DNA from: Nitriliruptoraceae bacterium
Lineage (GTDB): Bacteria > Actinomycetota > Nitriliruptoria > Nitriliruptorales > Nitriliruptoraceae
DNA length: 64,000 nucleotides
Assembly: GCA_018401275.1 (NCBI GenBank)
Contig: JAGYKW010000001.1
Coordinates: 423,501-487,500, forward strand
Direction: 5' to 3'
Made by a program: the position numbers and the translations under genes. The notes beneath the pieces are model-generated. The model was not told the DNA's origin, made no database searches, and was given only the letters and a program-made list of their open reading frames with translations. Below, in pieces: positions 44,522 through 52,004 of the stretch. How positions within the stretch are numbered: the stretch's first letter is position 1; every line of letters starts with the position of its first letter.

Positions 44522-46674
44522 GCACCCCGACGCCACGGGCAGCGGCCGTCGCCGCCGAGCAGGCGCACCTCGACCGGGTCCATCGGCGTGTCGCACTGCT
44601 GCGACGCCAGGCCGAGGTACGCCTGGCGGAGTCCAGCGGGAGCCGGCTCGGATCGACGTTCTCGGCGCAGTTCGAGCGTGACGTGGTCTCGCACCATCAG
44701 GCGGCCCGCGTCGCACGCTTCACGATCGGCGATCGCGAGGCGCTGCTGTTCGGCCGACTCGACCTCGGCGACGGCGACTCGCTGCCGATCGGGCGGGTGT
44801 CGGTCATGGACGCCGACGACGTCCTCCTGGTCGACTGGCGCGCACCGGCCGCCGCCCCGTTCTATCGCGCGACGGCCGCGCAGCCGGAGGGTGTCGCACG
44901 CCGCCGCACCATCCTCGTCGACGGCCCCACCGTCGTCGACGTCATGGACGAGCTGGTCGACACGGCCGCCGCAGATCGGCTCGGCCTCGAGGCGACCACC
45001 GGGCAGGGTGCGCTCCTCTCGGCACTCGAGCGCACGCACGGGGAGGGGATGCGCGACATCGTCGCGACCATCCAGCGCGACCAGGACCGGATCATCCGGG
45101 CACCCGCGACGGGCACGCTCATCGTCACCGGTGGGCCCGGGACCGGCAAGACCGTCGTGGCGCTGCACCGGGTCGCCTACCTGCTCTACGCCGACCGCGA
45201 GCGCTACGAGAACCGCGGGGTGCTCGTCGTCGGGCCGTCGCGCACGTTCACGGACTACACGCGCCGCGTCCTGCCCTCGCTCGGCGAGGACCGCGTCGTC
45301 CAGCGGCCCCTCGAGGCGCTGGCGCCACCGGGCGTGGACGTGCACGGTTGGGATGCGCCCGAGGTCGCCGACGTCAAGGGACATCCGCGCATGGTCGAGG
45401 TGTGCCGCCGCCTGCTGCTGGCTGCCTTGCCGCCGATGCCCGACAACGTCCGCTTCACCGTCTCGGGGACGGCTGCCGAGATCGACCGCGCGTCGCTCGA
45501 CGCGATCCGGCAGCGCCTGCTCGCGCGCGTCGACCCCGCACGTCCCGTCACGCGCTACCACGCACGCAGCGCTGTCGCCGTCGAGCAGCTGCTCACCGCG
45601 CTGCGCGTCTCCTGGGAGCGACGTCGCGCATCGCAGCCCGTCGCGAGCGCGGAGCCGACCAACGAGCAGTTCCGCGACATCGCGCTCGAGGCGCCCGAGG
45701 TGCGCATGCTCCTGCATGCGTTCTGGCCGCAGCTCGATGCCGTCACGGTGCTCGGCGCCTATGCGCGTGGCGAGCGACGGCTCGAGGACGCGGTCGCCGA
45801 CCTGCTCTCGCCTCAGGACGCCGTTCTCGTGCACCGTGCGTGGGACGCGGCGAACGGTTGGACGGTCGAGGACGTGGCGCTGCTCGACGAGCTCGACGCG
45901 CTGCTGGGGGACGTCGATCCGGCGCCGCAGCGGGGCGAGGACGACGGGCCGTCCCTGCCTGACGTCGAGGGTCGCTGGTACGCGGACTTCGCACACGTCG
46001 TGGTCGACGAGGCCCAGGACCTGTCTCCGATGCAGTGGCGTGCGGTCGTGCGTCGCGGTCCCTACGCGTCGTGGACGGTGGTCGGCGATCTCGCCCAGCG
46101 CGCACGCAACACGCCGCCACGCAGCTGGCAGGAGGTCGCCGAGATCATCGGTCGACGTCAGGTCGTGATCGAGGAGCTCGCGACGAACTACCGCACACCC
46201 ACCGAGCTCGCACCACTGGCTCGCCGCGCGCTCGAGCTCGCCGGGCATGACCCCGACGCATTCCCGGAGACGGTGCGATCGAACGGGCGCGCTCCCGTGC
46301 TGCTCGTCGACGACGACCCGCTCGGAGCAGGGATCCGCGACGCGCTCGAGCGGATCGCGGCGGCGGTTCAGGCGGGCACCGTCGGGATCGTCGTCCCTGC
46401 CGATCGCATCGACGAGGTCCGTGGCGCCATCGAGGCGTGGGTGGACGAGTCCGAGGCTGCGGCCGACGTCCGTGTGCTCGACGCTCGGCGCGTCAAGGGA
46501 CTGGAGTTCGACGACCTCATCGTCGCCGCACCCGAGCAGATCCTCGGGGCGTCAGCGCTCGGTGCGCACGACCTCTACGTCGCGCTCACGCGCGCGACGC
46601 GGTCGCTGCACGTCGTGACCGCGCAGCCGCAGCTCGACGTGCTCAGCGTGCTGGAGCGTGCGACGGCGAGCTGA
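44518..46674 (+). CDS. HelD-like UvrD-family ATPase (RNA polymerase-associated type)
   Basis: Superfamily 1 ATPase, 718 residues. An N-terminal coiled segment (about 10-40, EQAHLDRVHRRVALLRRQAE) precedes the core, as in HelD. Walker A GGPGTGKT (205-212), Walker B VVDEAQDLSPMQW, RVKGLEFDDLIV and YVALTRATRSLHVV are the helicase motifs. Actinobacterial HelD (and its relative HelR) releases stalled or rifampicin-bound RNA polymerase; that role is inferred from the family. Its start overlaps ribH by GTGA, so it is expressed with the riboflavin genes. Converges on hisG. Confidence 0.85.
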   Translation: MSTPTPRAAAVAAEQAHLDRVHRRVALLRRQAEVRLAESSGSRLGSTFSAQFERDVVSHHQAARVARFTIGDREALLFGRLDLGDGDSLPIGRVSVMDADDVLLVDWRAPAAAPFYRATAAQPEGVARRRTILVDGPTVVDVMDELVDTAAADRLGLEATTGQGALLSALERTHGEGMRDIVATIQRDQDRIIRAPATGTLIVTGGPGTGKTVVALHRVAYLLYADRERYENRGVLVVGPSRTFTDYTRRVLPSLGEDRVVQRPLEALAPPGVDVHGWDAPEVADVKGHPRMVEVCRRLLLAALPPMPDNVRFTVSGTAAEIDRASLDAIRQRLLARVDPARPVTRYHARSAVAVEQLLTALRVSWERRRASQPVASAEPTNEQFRDIALEAPEVRMLLHAFWPQLDAVTVLGAYARGERRLEDAVADLLSPQDAVLVHRAWDAANGWTVEDVALLDELDALLGDVDPAPQRGEDDGPSLPDVEGRWYADFAHVVVDEAQDLSPMQWRAVVRRGPYASWTVVGDLAQRARNTPPRSWQEVAEIIGRRQVVIEELATNYRTPTELAPLARRALELAGHDPDAFPETVRSNGRAPVLLVDDDPLGAGIRDALERIAAAVQAGTVGIVVPADRIDEVRGAIEAWVDESEAAADVRVLDARRVKGLEFDDLIVAAPEQILGASALGAHDLYVALTRATRSLHVVTAQPQLDVLSVLERATAS

Positions 46675-46727
46675 GCGTCAGCGAGCGCGGCGAGACGACG
46701 AGCACCGAGGCGCAGCCGTGAGGCGGA

Positions 46728-47573
46728 TCAGAGCCTGCAGGCGAGGATGTCGAACACGATCACGCCACGTGCACCGAGCGCCTGCAGCCGGTCCATGATC
46801 GCGTGCGCGTCACGGCGGGGGACCATCGAGCGCACCGCGACCCAGGCCGGGTCCTGCAACGGGCTGATCGTGGGCGACTCGATGCCTGGGGTGATCGTGC
46901 AGGCCTCGTCGAGCGCCTCGCGACGGATGTCGTACTCCACCATGACGTAACGGCGCGCGATGATGACGCCGTTGAGCCGGCGCAGCAGCAGCTCGACCCC
47001 GGCGGAGGGAGTGTCGACGTCGCGCGCGATGAGGACCGCTTCGGACTCGAGCAGCGGCTCACCGACGATCACGAGCCCGGCCTGACGCAGGGTGGTCCCT
47101 GAGGAGACGACGTCCGCGACGACCTCGGCGACACCGAGGCGGATCGCGGTCTCGACCGCACCGTCGAGCCGGACGATGTCGGCGCTGACACCGCGCTGTG
47201 CGAGGTCGCGCGCGACGAGGCCCGGATACGAGGTCGCGATGCGGCGACCGTCGAGGTCGTCGAGCGAGGCGAGCGTGCCGTGCTCGGCCGCGTAGCGGAA
47301 CGTGGCGCGGCCGAAGTCGAGTGGGAGGATCTCCTGGGCGAGCACGCCGCCGTCGAGCAGCAGGTCACGGCCGGTGATGCCGACCTCGACCTGACCCTCC
47401 GCCACGTAGGTCGCGATGTCGCGTGGGCGCAGGTAGAAGAACTCGACCTCGTTCTCAGGGTCGATGAGGACCAGGTCGCGCGCGTCGCTGCGCTGGCGGT
47501 ACCCGGCCTCGCGGAGCATGACGGCCGCCGGCTCGGACAGCGTGCCCTTGTTGGGCAGACCGATGCGCAGCAT
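46728..47573 (-). CDS. hisG: ATP phosphoribosyltransferase (long form)
   Basis: First step of histidine synthesis, 281 residues. Starts MLRIGLPNKGTLSEPA; VGITGRDLLLDGG and VVADVVSSGTTLRQAGL are the active-site and PRPP regions. The C-terminal 75 residues (LLLRRLNGVI... to DRLQALGARGVIVFDI) form the ACT-like domain for histidine feedback, so this is the long HisG that needs no HisZ. Follows hisE after 53 bases. Confidence 0.96.
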   Translation of the reverse strand: MLRIGLPNKGTLSEPAAVMLREAGYRQRSDARDLVLIDPENEVEFFYLRPRDIATYVAEGQVEVGITGRDLLLDGGVLAQEILPLDFGRATFRYAAEHGTLASLDDLDGRRIATSYPGLVARDLAQRGVSADIVRLDGAVETAIRLGVAEVVADVVSSGTTLRQAGLVIVGEPLLESEAVLIARDVDTPSAGVELLLRRLNGVIIARRYVMVEYDIRREALDEACTITPGIESPTISPLQDPAWVAVRSMVPRRDAHAIMDRLQALGARGVIVFDILACRL

Positions 47574-47626
47574 GGGTGCTCCTGGTCCAGCGGGGGTCGC
47601 AGTCGTGGTGAGTGCTGTGGTGTGGA

Positions 47627-47890
47627 TCAGAGGTGATCGTAGACGCGCTCGAGGTCGACCCCGCGAGCCGCCAGCAGGACCAGCACCTGGTAGAGCAGCT
47701 GCGACGCCTCGACGGCGGTGCGCTCCTCGCCCTCGTGCTCCGCGGCCATCCACAGCTCGGCGGCCTCCTCGACGACCTTCTTGCCGATCGCGTGCACTCC
47801 AGCGTCGAGCGCGACGACGGTGGACGAGCCCTCGGGTCGGGTCCGAGCCCGCTCGAGGATCTCGGCGTTGAGCATGTCGAGCGTCTTCAC
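47627..47890 (-). CDS. hisE: Phosphoribosyl-ATP diphosphatase
   Basis: Second step of histidine synthesis, 87 residues, an all-helical MazG-like pyrophosphatase. The metal-binding ExxE helix is [32 protein letters not shown] closes the fold. The GTG start has GGAGG six bases upstream. The hisE-hisG pair stands alone here, as in mycobacteria, away from the other his genes. Confidence 0.95.
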   Translation of the reverse strand: MKTLDMLNAEILERARTRPEGSSTVVALDAGVHAIGKKVVEEAAELWMAAEHEGEERTAVEASQLLYQVLVLLAARGVDLERVYDHL

Positions 47891-47959
47891 CGTCCGCCTC
47901 CGTGCTGGAAGTCTGTGCTCCCGCGTGGTCCACCGGACCTCGTCGAGCCCGTGCGGCGA

Positions 47960-47965
47960 AGGGTA
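47960..47965 (-). promoter_or_regulatory. Candidate -10 element for hisE-hisG
   Basis: TACCCT on the minus strand, 69 bases upstream of the hisE start, back to back with the plus-strand TAGCCT at 47981. No clear -35. Confidence 0.3.
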
Positions 47966-47980
47966 GGCGGTCGCGGTCGG

Positions 47981-47986
47981 TAGCCT
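47981..47986 (+). promoter_or_regulatory. Candidate -10 element for the DUF1844-like gene
   Basis: TAGCCT, 49 bases upstream of the ATG at 48036; the identical hexamer lies in the infC leader at 48542. Confidence 0.3.
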
Positions 47987-48035
47987 CGGGTCCTGACCTC
48001 GACAGGTCACCGACAGCGTCCGAGGAGTGACGACG

Positions 48036-48479
48036 ATGGCAGCGGACAGGGGACCGGGTGTCCCGAGCGAGGCCGAGCTGGAACAGATGCTCGTCCAGAT
48101 GCGCGAGGCGCCGGCCGAGCAGGTCCTCGTCGAGGTCGTCAATGTCCTGCTCCAGGCGGCCCAGGTCAAGCTCGGTCGTCCTGATGCGCGTCTGCTGATC
48201 GACGCGGTCGCTGCCGTGGCCCAGGCGGCGGCGGGACGTGCCGACGCGGCGCTGCTGGGGCAGGTCGGTGAGGCCGTGACGCAGCTGCGTCTGGCTCAGG
48301 TCGAGGCCGAGGGTGACGCCCAGGCCCCTGCAGGTACTTCGGGGACGACGTCGAGCCCCGTGCCAGGGGCGTCTGCGGCACCGGCGGGCCGGCCCGCGGG
48401 TCCTGCTCCGGGTCCGACCGCGGGCCCGCCGCCCGAGGCCCCACCTGCGGGTTCGCGCCTGTGGGTCCCCGGCCGCTGA
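48036..48479 (+). CDS. DUF1844-like protein upstream of infC
   Basis: 147 residues, function unknown. The helical N-terminal 90 residues ([15 protein letters not shown] ... [15 protein letters not shown] ... [11 protein letters not shown]) resemble DUF1844 proteins, which commonly precede infC in actinobacteria. The last 50 residues are Pro/Ala/Gly-rich. The ATG at 48036 has GAGGAG eight bases upstream; an in-frame GTG at 48027 overlaps the binding site and is less likely. A GC-rich hairpin (GGCCGTCC ... GGCGGCC, 48521-48538) after the gene may end or slow transcription. Confidence 0.65.
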   Translation: MAADRGPGVPSEAELEQMLVQMREAPAEQVLVEVVNVLLQAAQVKLGRPDARLLIDAVAAVAQAAAGRADAALLGQVGEAVTQLRLAQVEAEGDAQAPAGTSGTTSSPVPGASAAPAGRPAGPAPGPTAGPPPEAPPAGSRLWVPGR

Positions 48480-48541
48480 GCTCGATCGGAGCCCGCTCCG
48501 ACGCATCAAGGATGCGCGAGGGCCGTCCGCGGGCGGCCTGA

Positions 48542-48547
48542 TAGCCT
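48542..48547 (+). promoter_or_regulatory. Candidate -10 element for infC-rpmI-rplT
   Basis: TAGCCT. A start about 7 bases downstream would place the large hairpin at 48559 directly at the mRNA 5' end and give a leader of about 220 bases. Confidence 0.35.
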
Positions 48548-48558
48548 TCCGGGTCAGA

Positions 48559-48596
48559 GACCGTGGTGCTGCGCGCCTTGCGCAGTGGTCACGGTC
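48559..48596 (+). other. Long hairpin in the infC leader
   Basis: GACCGTG (48559-48565) pairs with CACGGTC (48590-48596). Inside, after a small internal loop, CTGCGC (48569-48574) pairs with GCGCAG (48580-48585) around loop GCCTT. Thirteen base pairs in all, at the predicted 5' end of the infC operon mRNA. No U-tract follows, so it is unlikely to be a simple terminator. Confidence 0.55.
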
Positions 48597-48602
48597 CAGC
48601 TG

Positions 48603-48618
48603 CGGGGCGCGAGCCCCG
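48603..48618 (+). other. GNRA-capped hairpin in the infC leader
   Basis: Perfect 6-bp stem CGGGGC / GCCCCG closed by the stable tetraloop GCGA, seven bases after the larger hairpin. Supports a structured regulatory leader for the IF3-L35-L20 operon. The remaining leader (48619-48773) shows no feature I can name. Confidence 0.5.
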
Positions 48619-48773
48619 TGACGAAGCGGCCTCACGGCCCACCTGCCAGGACATCCTCGGCGGGTCGCGCGCCCCTCGCGTGCGTCTCGTCCGGCGGCCT
48701 TCGGTCGTCGGTCCTCGGTCGGTGTGCCATGCGGCCTGCGCCCACTCGGCGCAACGACGAGGAGACGACGAGC

Positions 48774-49448
48774 ATCGACGAGCAGCAGCGCCGGATCAAC
48801 GCCGAGATCAAGGTCCCCCGAGTCCGTCTGGTCGACGCGGACGCGACCCAGGTCGGCATCGTGCCCCTCGCGCAGGCACTCCGCCGCGCGCGTGAGCAGG
48901 ACCTCGACCTCGTCGAGGTCGCTGCCCAGGCCGACCCACCCGTCTGTCGCATCATGGACTGGGGCAAGCACCGCTACGAGCAGGAGCAGAAGGACAAGGA
49001 CGCCCGGAAGCGTCAGAACCGCATCACGGTCAAGGAGATCAAGATGCGGCCGAAGATCTCGGGCAACGACTACGGGACCAAGGCGGGTCACGTGCGTCGC
49101 TTCCTCGAGGAGGGCTCGAAGGTGCGCGCCTCGATCATGTTCCGTGGTCGTGAGATGGCGCACACCGAGCTCGGCCTCGTGCTCCTCCAGCGACTCGCGG
49201 AGGACATGGGGGAGCTCGCGACCGTCGAGGCGGAGCCGAAGGTCGATGGCCGCAACATGGTCATGGTCCTCGCGCCGCACAAGAGCCGTGCGCGCGTCGC
49301 ACCGACGTCGACGCTCGGTGGCACGACGGATGACGATCTGCTGACGGGGCTGCTCGGCACTCCGGCCGCTCCCGAGGCGCCGGACGACGTGATCGACAGC
49401 ATCGAGGTCGAGACCACTGAGGGGGACGCGGAGCAGGTCGAGGCCTGA
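48774..49448 (+). CDS. infC: Translation initiation factor IF-3 (ATC start)
   Basis: IF-3, 224 residues. The mature start aligns with the family pattern ISTE...RIN: here IDEQQRRINAEIKVPRVRLV. The initiating codon is then ATC at 48774 with GAGGAG nine bases upstream. Rare AUU/AUC starts are a conserved feature of infC, used for self-regulation. An in-frame ATG at 48729 is possible but has a poor binding site. The N domain ends near PPVCRIMDWGKHRYEQEQ; the C domain has MRPKISGNDYGTKAGHVRRF and MFRGREMAHTELG. A 45-residue acidic tail follows. Confidence 0.9.
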   Translation: MDEQQRRINAEIKVPRVRLVDADATQVGIVPLAQALRRAREQDLDLVEVAAQADPPVCRIMDWGKHRYEQEQKDKDARKRQNRITVKEIKMRPKISGNDYGTKAGHVRRFLEEGSKVRASIMFRGREMAHTELGLVLLQRLAEDMGELATVEAEPKVDGRNMVMVLAPHKSRARVAPTSTLGGTTDDDLLTGLLGTPAAPEAPDDVIDSIEVETTEGDAEQVEA

Positions 49449-49505
49449 GCGAGCGGAACGAATGCCGGACGCACCAACACCGGCCTGACATGGACAGGGA
49501 TGGAT

Positions 49506-49700
49506 ATGCCGAAGCAGAAGACCCACAGCGGTGCGAAGCGTCGCTTCCGCATCACGCGCAAGGGCAAGGTCATGAGTGGACAGCGCAACCGTGCGCATCT
49601 GCTCGAGGGCAAGAGTGCCTCGCGTCGCCGCCGCCTCGCGGGGGACCGCGCGGTATCAGCACCCGATGCCAAGCGCATCAAGCGCCTGCTCAACCGCTGA
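49506..49700 (+). CDS. rpmI: Ribosomal protein bL35
   Basis: 64 residues, very basic: PKQKTHSGAKRRFRITRKGK at the N terminus is the family signature. The ATG at 49506 is chosen over an in-frame ATG at 49500 because bL35 begins MPKQKTH. Part of infC-rpmI-rplT. Confidence 0.97.
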   Translation: MPKQKTHSGAKRRFRITRKGKVMSGQRNRAHLLEGKSASRRRRLAGDRAVSAPDAKRIKRLLNR

Positions 49701-49789
49701 CCGCGGGGCACCGTCCCTCCCGGGATTCAGCACCACGCTCAGCAGCACGACGACGACACGACGCCGGCACGCCGGCATGAGGTGAGAAC

Positions 49790-50158
49790 ATGGCAAGGGT
49801 CAAGCGCAGCGTCAACGCCAAGAAGAGCCACAAGGCGATCATGGATCGCGCGAAGGGCTTCCGCGGCGCGCGGAGCCGGCGCTTCCGCGTCGCCAAGGAG
49901 GCGGTGCACCACGCGGAGCGTTATGCCTACCGCGACCGGCGCGCGAAGAAGGGCGAGATGCGGCGCCTGTGGATCGCCCGGATCAACGCGGCGGCCCGGC
50001 AGGAGGGGCTGAGCTACAACCGCCTCATGCACGGACTGCGTCTCGCGGGTGTCGAGGTCGATCGCAAGAACCTGGCGGACATCGCGGTCCGGGATGACGC
50101 AGCGTTCCGCGCCCTCGCGCAGCAGGCACGGGAGGCGCTGGAGCAGGTCGCGGCCTGA
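49790..50158 (+). CDS. rplT: Ribosomal protein bL20
   Basis: 122 residues, basic and helical, an early 23S rRNA assembly protein. [37 protein letters not shown] and [20 protein letters not shown] are family hallmarks. Start preceded by GAGGTGAG. Its stop TGA overlaps the CTG start of the next gene (CTGA). Confidence 0.98.
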   Translation: MARVKRSVNAKKSHKAIMDRAKGFRGARSRRFRVAKEAVHHAERYAYRDRRAKKGEMRRLWIARINAAARQEGLSYNRLMHGLRLAGVEVDRKNLADIAVRDDAAFRALAQQAREALEQVAA

Positions 50159-50928
50159 GCGCGGACGACGCACTCCTGGAGTCCCCACGCAACCCGCGCA
50201 TCGCGGCGGCGGCGGCGCTGCACGATGCGCGCACGCGGCGTCGCGAGGGTCTGCACCTGGCCGAGGGGCTACGCGTCTGCGGCGAGGCGCTCGCCGCTGG
50301 CGAGGTCGTCGAGCTGTTCCACACACCGGAGCACGACGGCCTTGCGGTGCAGTGGACAGGCGCCCGGCGCGTGACGCGGGTCGACGTCCGCGTCATGGCG
50401 CGGCTCTCCGATCAGCCCACACCGCCCGGCATCCTCGCTGTCGTCCGGACTCCTGACCTCTCCGCGACGCCATCCGCCGACGGTTCGTTCCTCGTCCTCG
50501 ACGGAGTGTCGGACCCGGGCAACGTCGGGACGCTCATCCGTACGGCGACGGCGCTGGGTGTCGGGGTCGTGTCGATCGGTGGCGCCGATCCGTTCGGTCC
50601 GAAGGCGGTCCGAGCGTCCGCAGGGACCTGCTACCGCGCGCGGATCCACCGAGCGGAGGCGCTCGTCGATGTCGCCGGCGCGCTGCGTGCCGGCGGTCGG
50701 CCGCTTCTCGGGCTCGCAGCCGAGGGCGAGCGGACCCTGCATGACGTGGCAGAGAGCATCCGGGGCACCGGATTCGTCCTGGTCGTCGGCGCGGAACCGG
50801 ACGGGATCGCAGCTGGCGCGCGGGCGGCCCTCGACGGGCTCGTGCGCATCCCGATGCAGGGCGACGTCGAGTCGCTCAACGTCGCCGCCGCGGGTGCCAT
50901 CGCCCTGCACACGTTGAGTGGACGATGA
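50155..50928 (+). CDS. TrmH/SpoU-family RNA 2'-O-methyltransferase (apparent CTG start)
   Basis: SAM-dependent RNA methyltransferase of 257 residues, in the place of tsnR of mycobacteria. The substrate-binding domain ([33 protein letters not shown]) is encoded from about 50176, well before the first GTG at 50347. The frame has no ATG, GTG or TTG there. CTG at 50155 forms a CTGA overlap with rplT, like the ATGA/GTGA junctions elsewhere, and is the likely start. The knotted SpoU domain has [29 protein letters not shown] and [15 protein letters not shown]. Target nucleotide unknown. Confidence 0.88.
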   Translation: MSADDALLESPRNPRIAAAAALHDARTRRREGLHLAEGLRVCGEALAAGEVVELFHTPEHDGLAVQWTGARRVTRVDVRVMARLSDQPTPPGILAVVRTPDLSATPSADGSFLVLDGVSDPGNVGTLIRTATALGVGVVSIGGADPFGPKAVRASAGTCYRARIHRAEALVDVAGALRAGGRPLLGLAAEGERTLHDVAESIRGTGFVLVVGAEPDGIAAGARAALDGLVRIPMQGDVESLNVAAAGAIALHTLSGR

Positions 50929-50950
50929 CCGGCGACTGACCCGCGCGGTC

Positions 50951-50956
50951 TACGCT
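50951..50956 (+). promoter_or_regulatory. Candidate -10 element for pheST
   Basis: TACGCT in the 77-base gap before pheS. A small GCGGC...GCCGC hairpin (50978-50994) lies between it and the GGAGG binding site. Confidence 0.3.
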
Positions 50957-51005
50957 CCCGGTCCGACGCTGCCCCCGCGGCGTCATGATGCCGCACGGAG
51001 GTCCC

Positions 51006-52004
51006 GTGGACGCGAGCGAGGTGGATGCGCTGCGGATCGCAGCCCTGGCCGCGTTCTCGGCCGCCACGGACAGCGGCGACCTCGAGCAGGCACGCATCGA
51101 TCATCTCGGGCGCCGTTCGCCGCTCGCGCTCGCCCAGAAGCAGCTCGGCGGGCTGACCGACGAGGAGAGGCGCCGGGTCGGTGCGCTGCTCAACGAGCTC
51201 AAGACCGCCATCACGGAGGCCTTCGACGCCCGTCACCTCGAGCTCGGGAGCGTCGAGCTCTCACAGCGTCTCGCGTCCGAGCGCCTCGACCTGACCGGGC
51301 CGGCGCGGCGCATCCGGCCGGGCCGTCCGCATCTGCTCACGCAGGTCGAGGCCGAGATCGTCGACGTCTTCCTCGGTATGGGCTTCAGCGTCGCCGAGGG
51401 GCCCGAGGTCGAGAGTGGCCGCTTCAACTTCGACCTGCTCAACATCCCGCCCGACCACCCGGCACGCGGGACGATGGACACCATCTACGTCGATGAGGAC
51501 GCGGACATCGTCCTGCGGACCCACACCTCGCCGGTGCAGGTCCGCACCATGCTCGCCCAGCAGCCGCCGATCGCCGTCGTCTGCCCCGGGCGCGTCTACC
51601 GCGCCGATGCGGTCGATGCGACGCACTCGCCGGTGTTCACGCAGGTCGAGGGACTGCTCGTCGCCGAGGGCATCACGATGGCCCACCTCCGCGGGACGCT
51701 GCTCGCCTTCGCCAAGGCGCTGTTCGGTGACGACCGTGAGGTGCGGCTGCGGCCCTCGTTCTTCCCCTTCACCGAGCCGTCCGCCGAGGTGGACGTGTCG
51801 TTCGAGAGCGCGTCGGGCTGGCTCGAGATCCTCGGCTCCGGGATGGTCGATCCGGCCGTGCTCGCCGGCTGCGGCATCGACCCCGAGCGCTACTCCGGCT
51901 TCGCGTTCGGCATCGGCGTCGAGCGCGTCGCCATGCTCCGGCACGGCGTGGCCGACATCCGTGACCTCTACGACGCGGACGCACGCTTCCTGGCGGCCTT
52001 CTGA
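51006..52004 (+). CDS. pheS: Phenylalanine-tRNA ligase, alpha subunit
   Basis: Catalytic class II subunit, 332 residues. N-terminal coiled coil (about 1-85, with GRRSPLALAQKQLGGL), then HLLTQVEAEIVDVFLGMGF, RTHTSPVQVRTML (motif 2 region), FTEPSAEVDVSF and the motif 3 GFAFGIGVERVAMLRHG. The GTG at 51006 follows GGAGG; in-frame ATGs at 50985 and 50988 lack a binding site. TGATG junction with pheT. Confidence 0.96.
   Translation: MDASEVDALRIAALAAFSAATDSGDLEQARIDHLGRRSPLALAQKQLGGLTDEERRRVGALLNELKTAITEAFDARHLELGSVELSQRLASERLDLTGPARRIRPGRPHLLTQVEAEIVDVFLGMGFSVAEGPEVESGRFNFDLLNIPPDHPARGTMDTIYVDEDADIVLRTHTSPVQVRTMLAQQPPIAVVCPGRVYRADAVDATHSPVFTQVEGLLVAEGITMAHLRGTLLAFAKALFGDDREVRLRPSFFPFTEPSAEVDVSFESASGWLEILGSGMVDPAVLAGCGIDPERYSGFAFGIGVERVAMLRHGVADIRDLYDADARFLAAF

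Noticed and set aside
46728..49598. Single 956-codon minus-strand frame that includes hisG
   Set aside because: Only the first 282 codons from 47573 down are HisG with a proper start and binding site. The upstream part runs antisense through hisE's other frame, the DUF1844-like gene and infC and has no protein-like composition.
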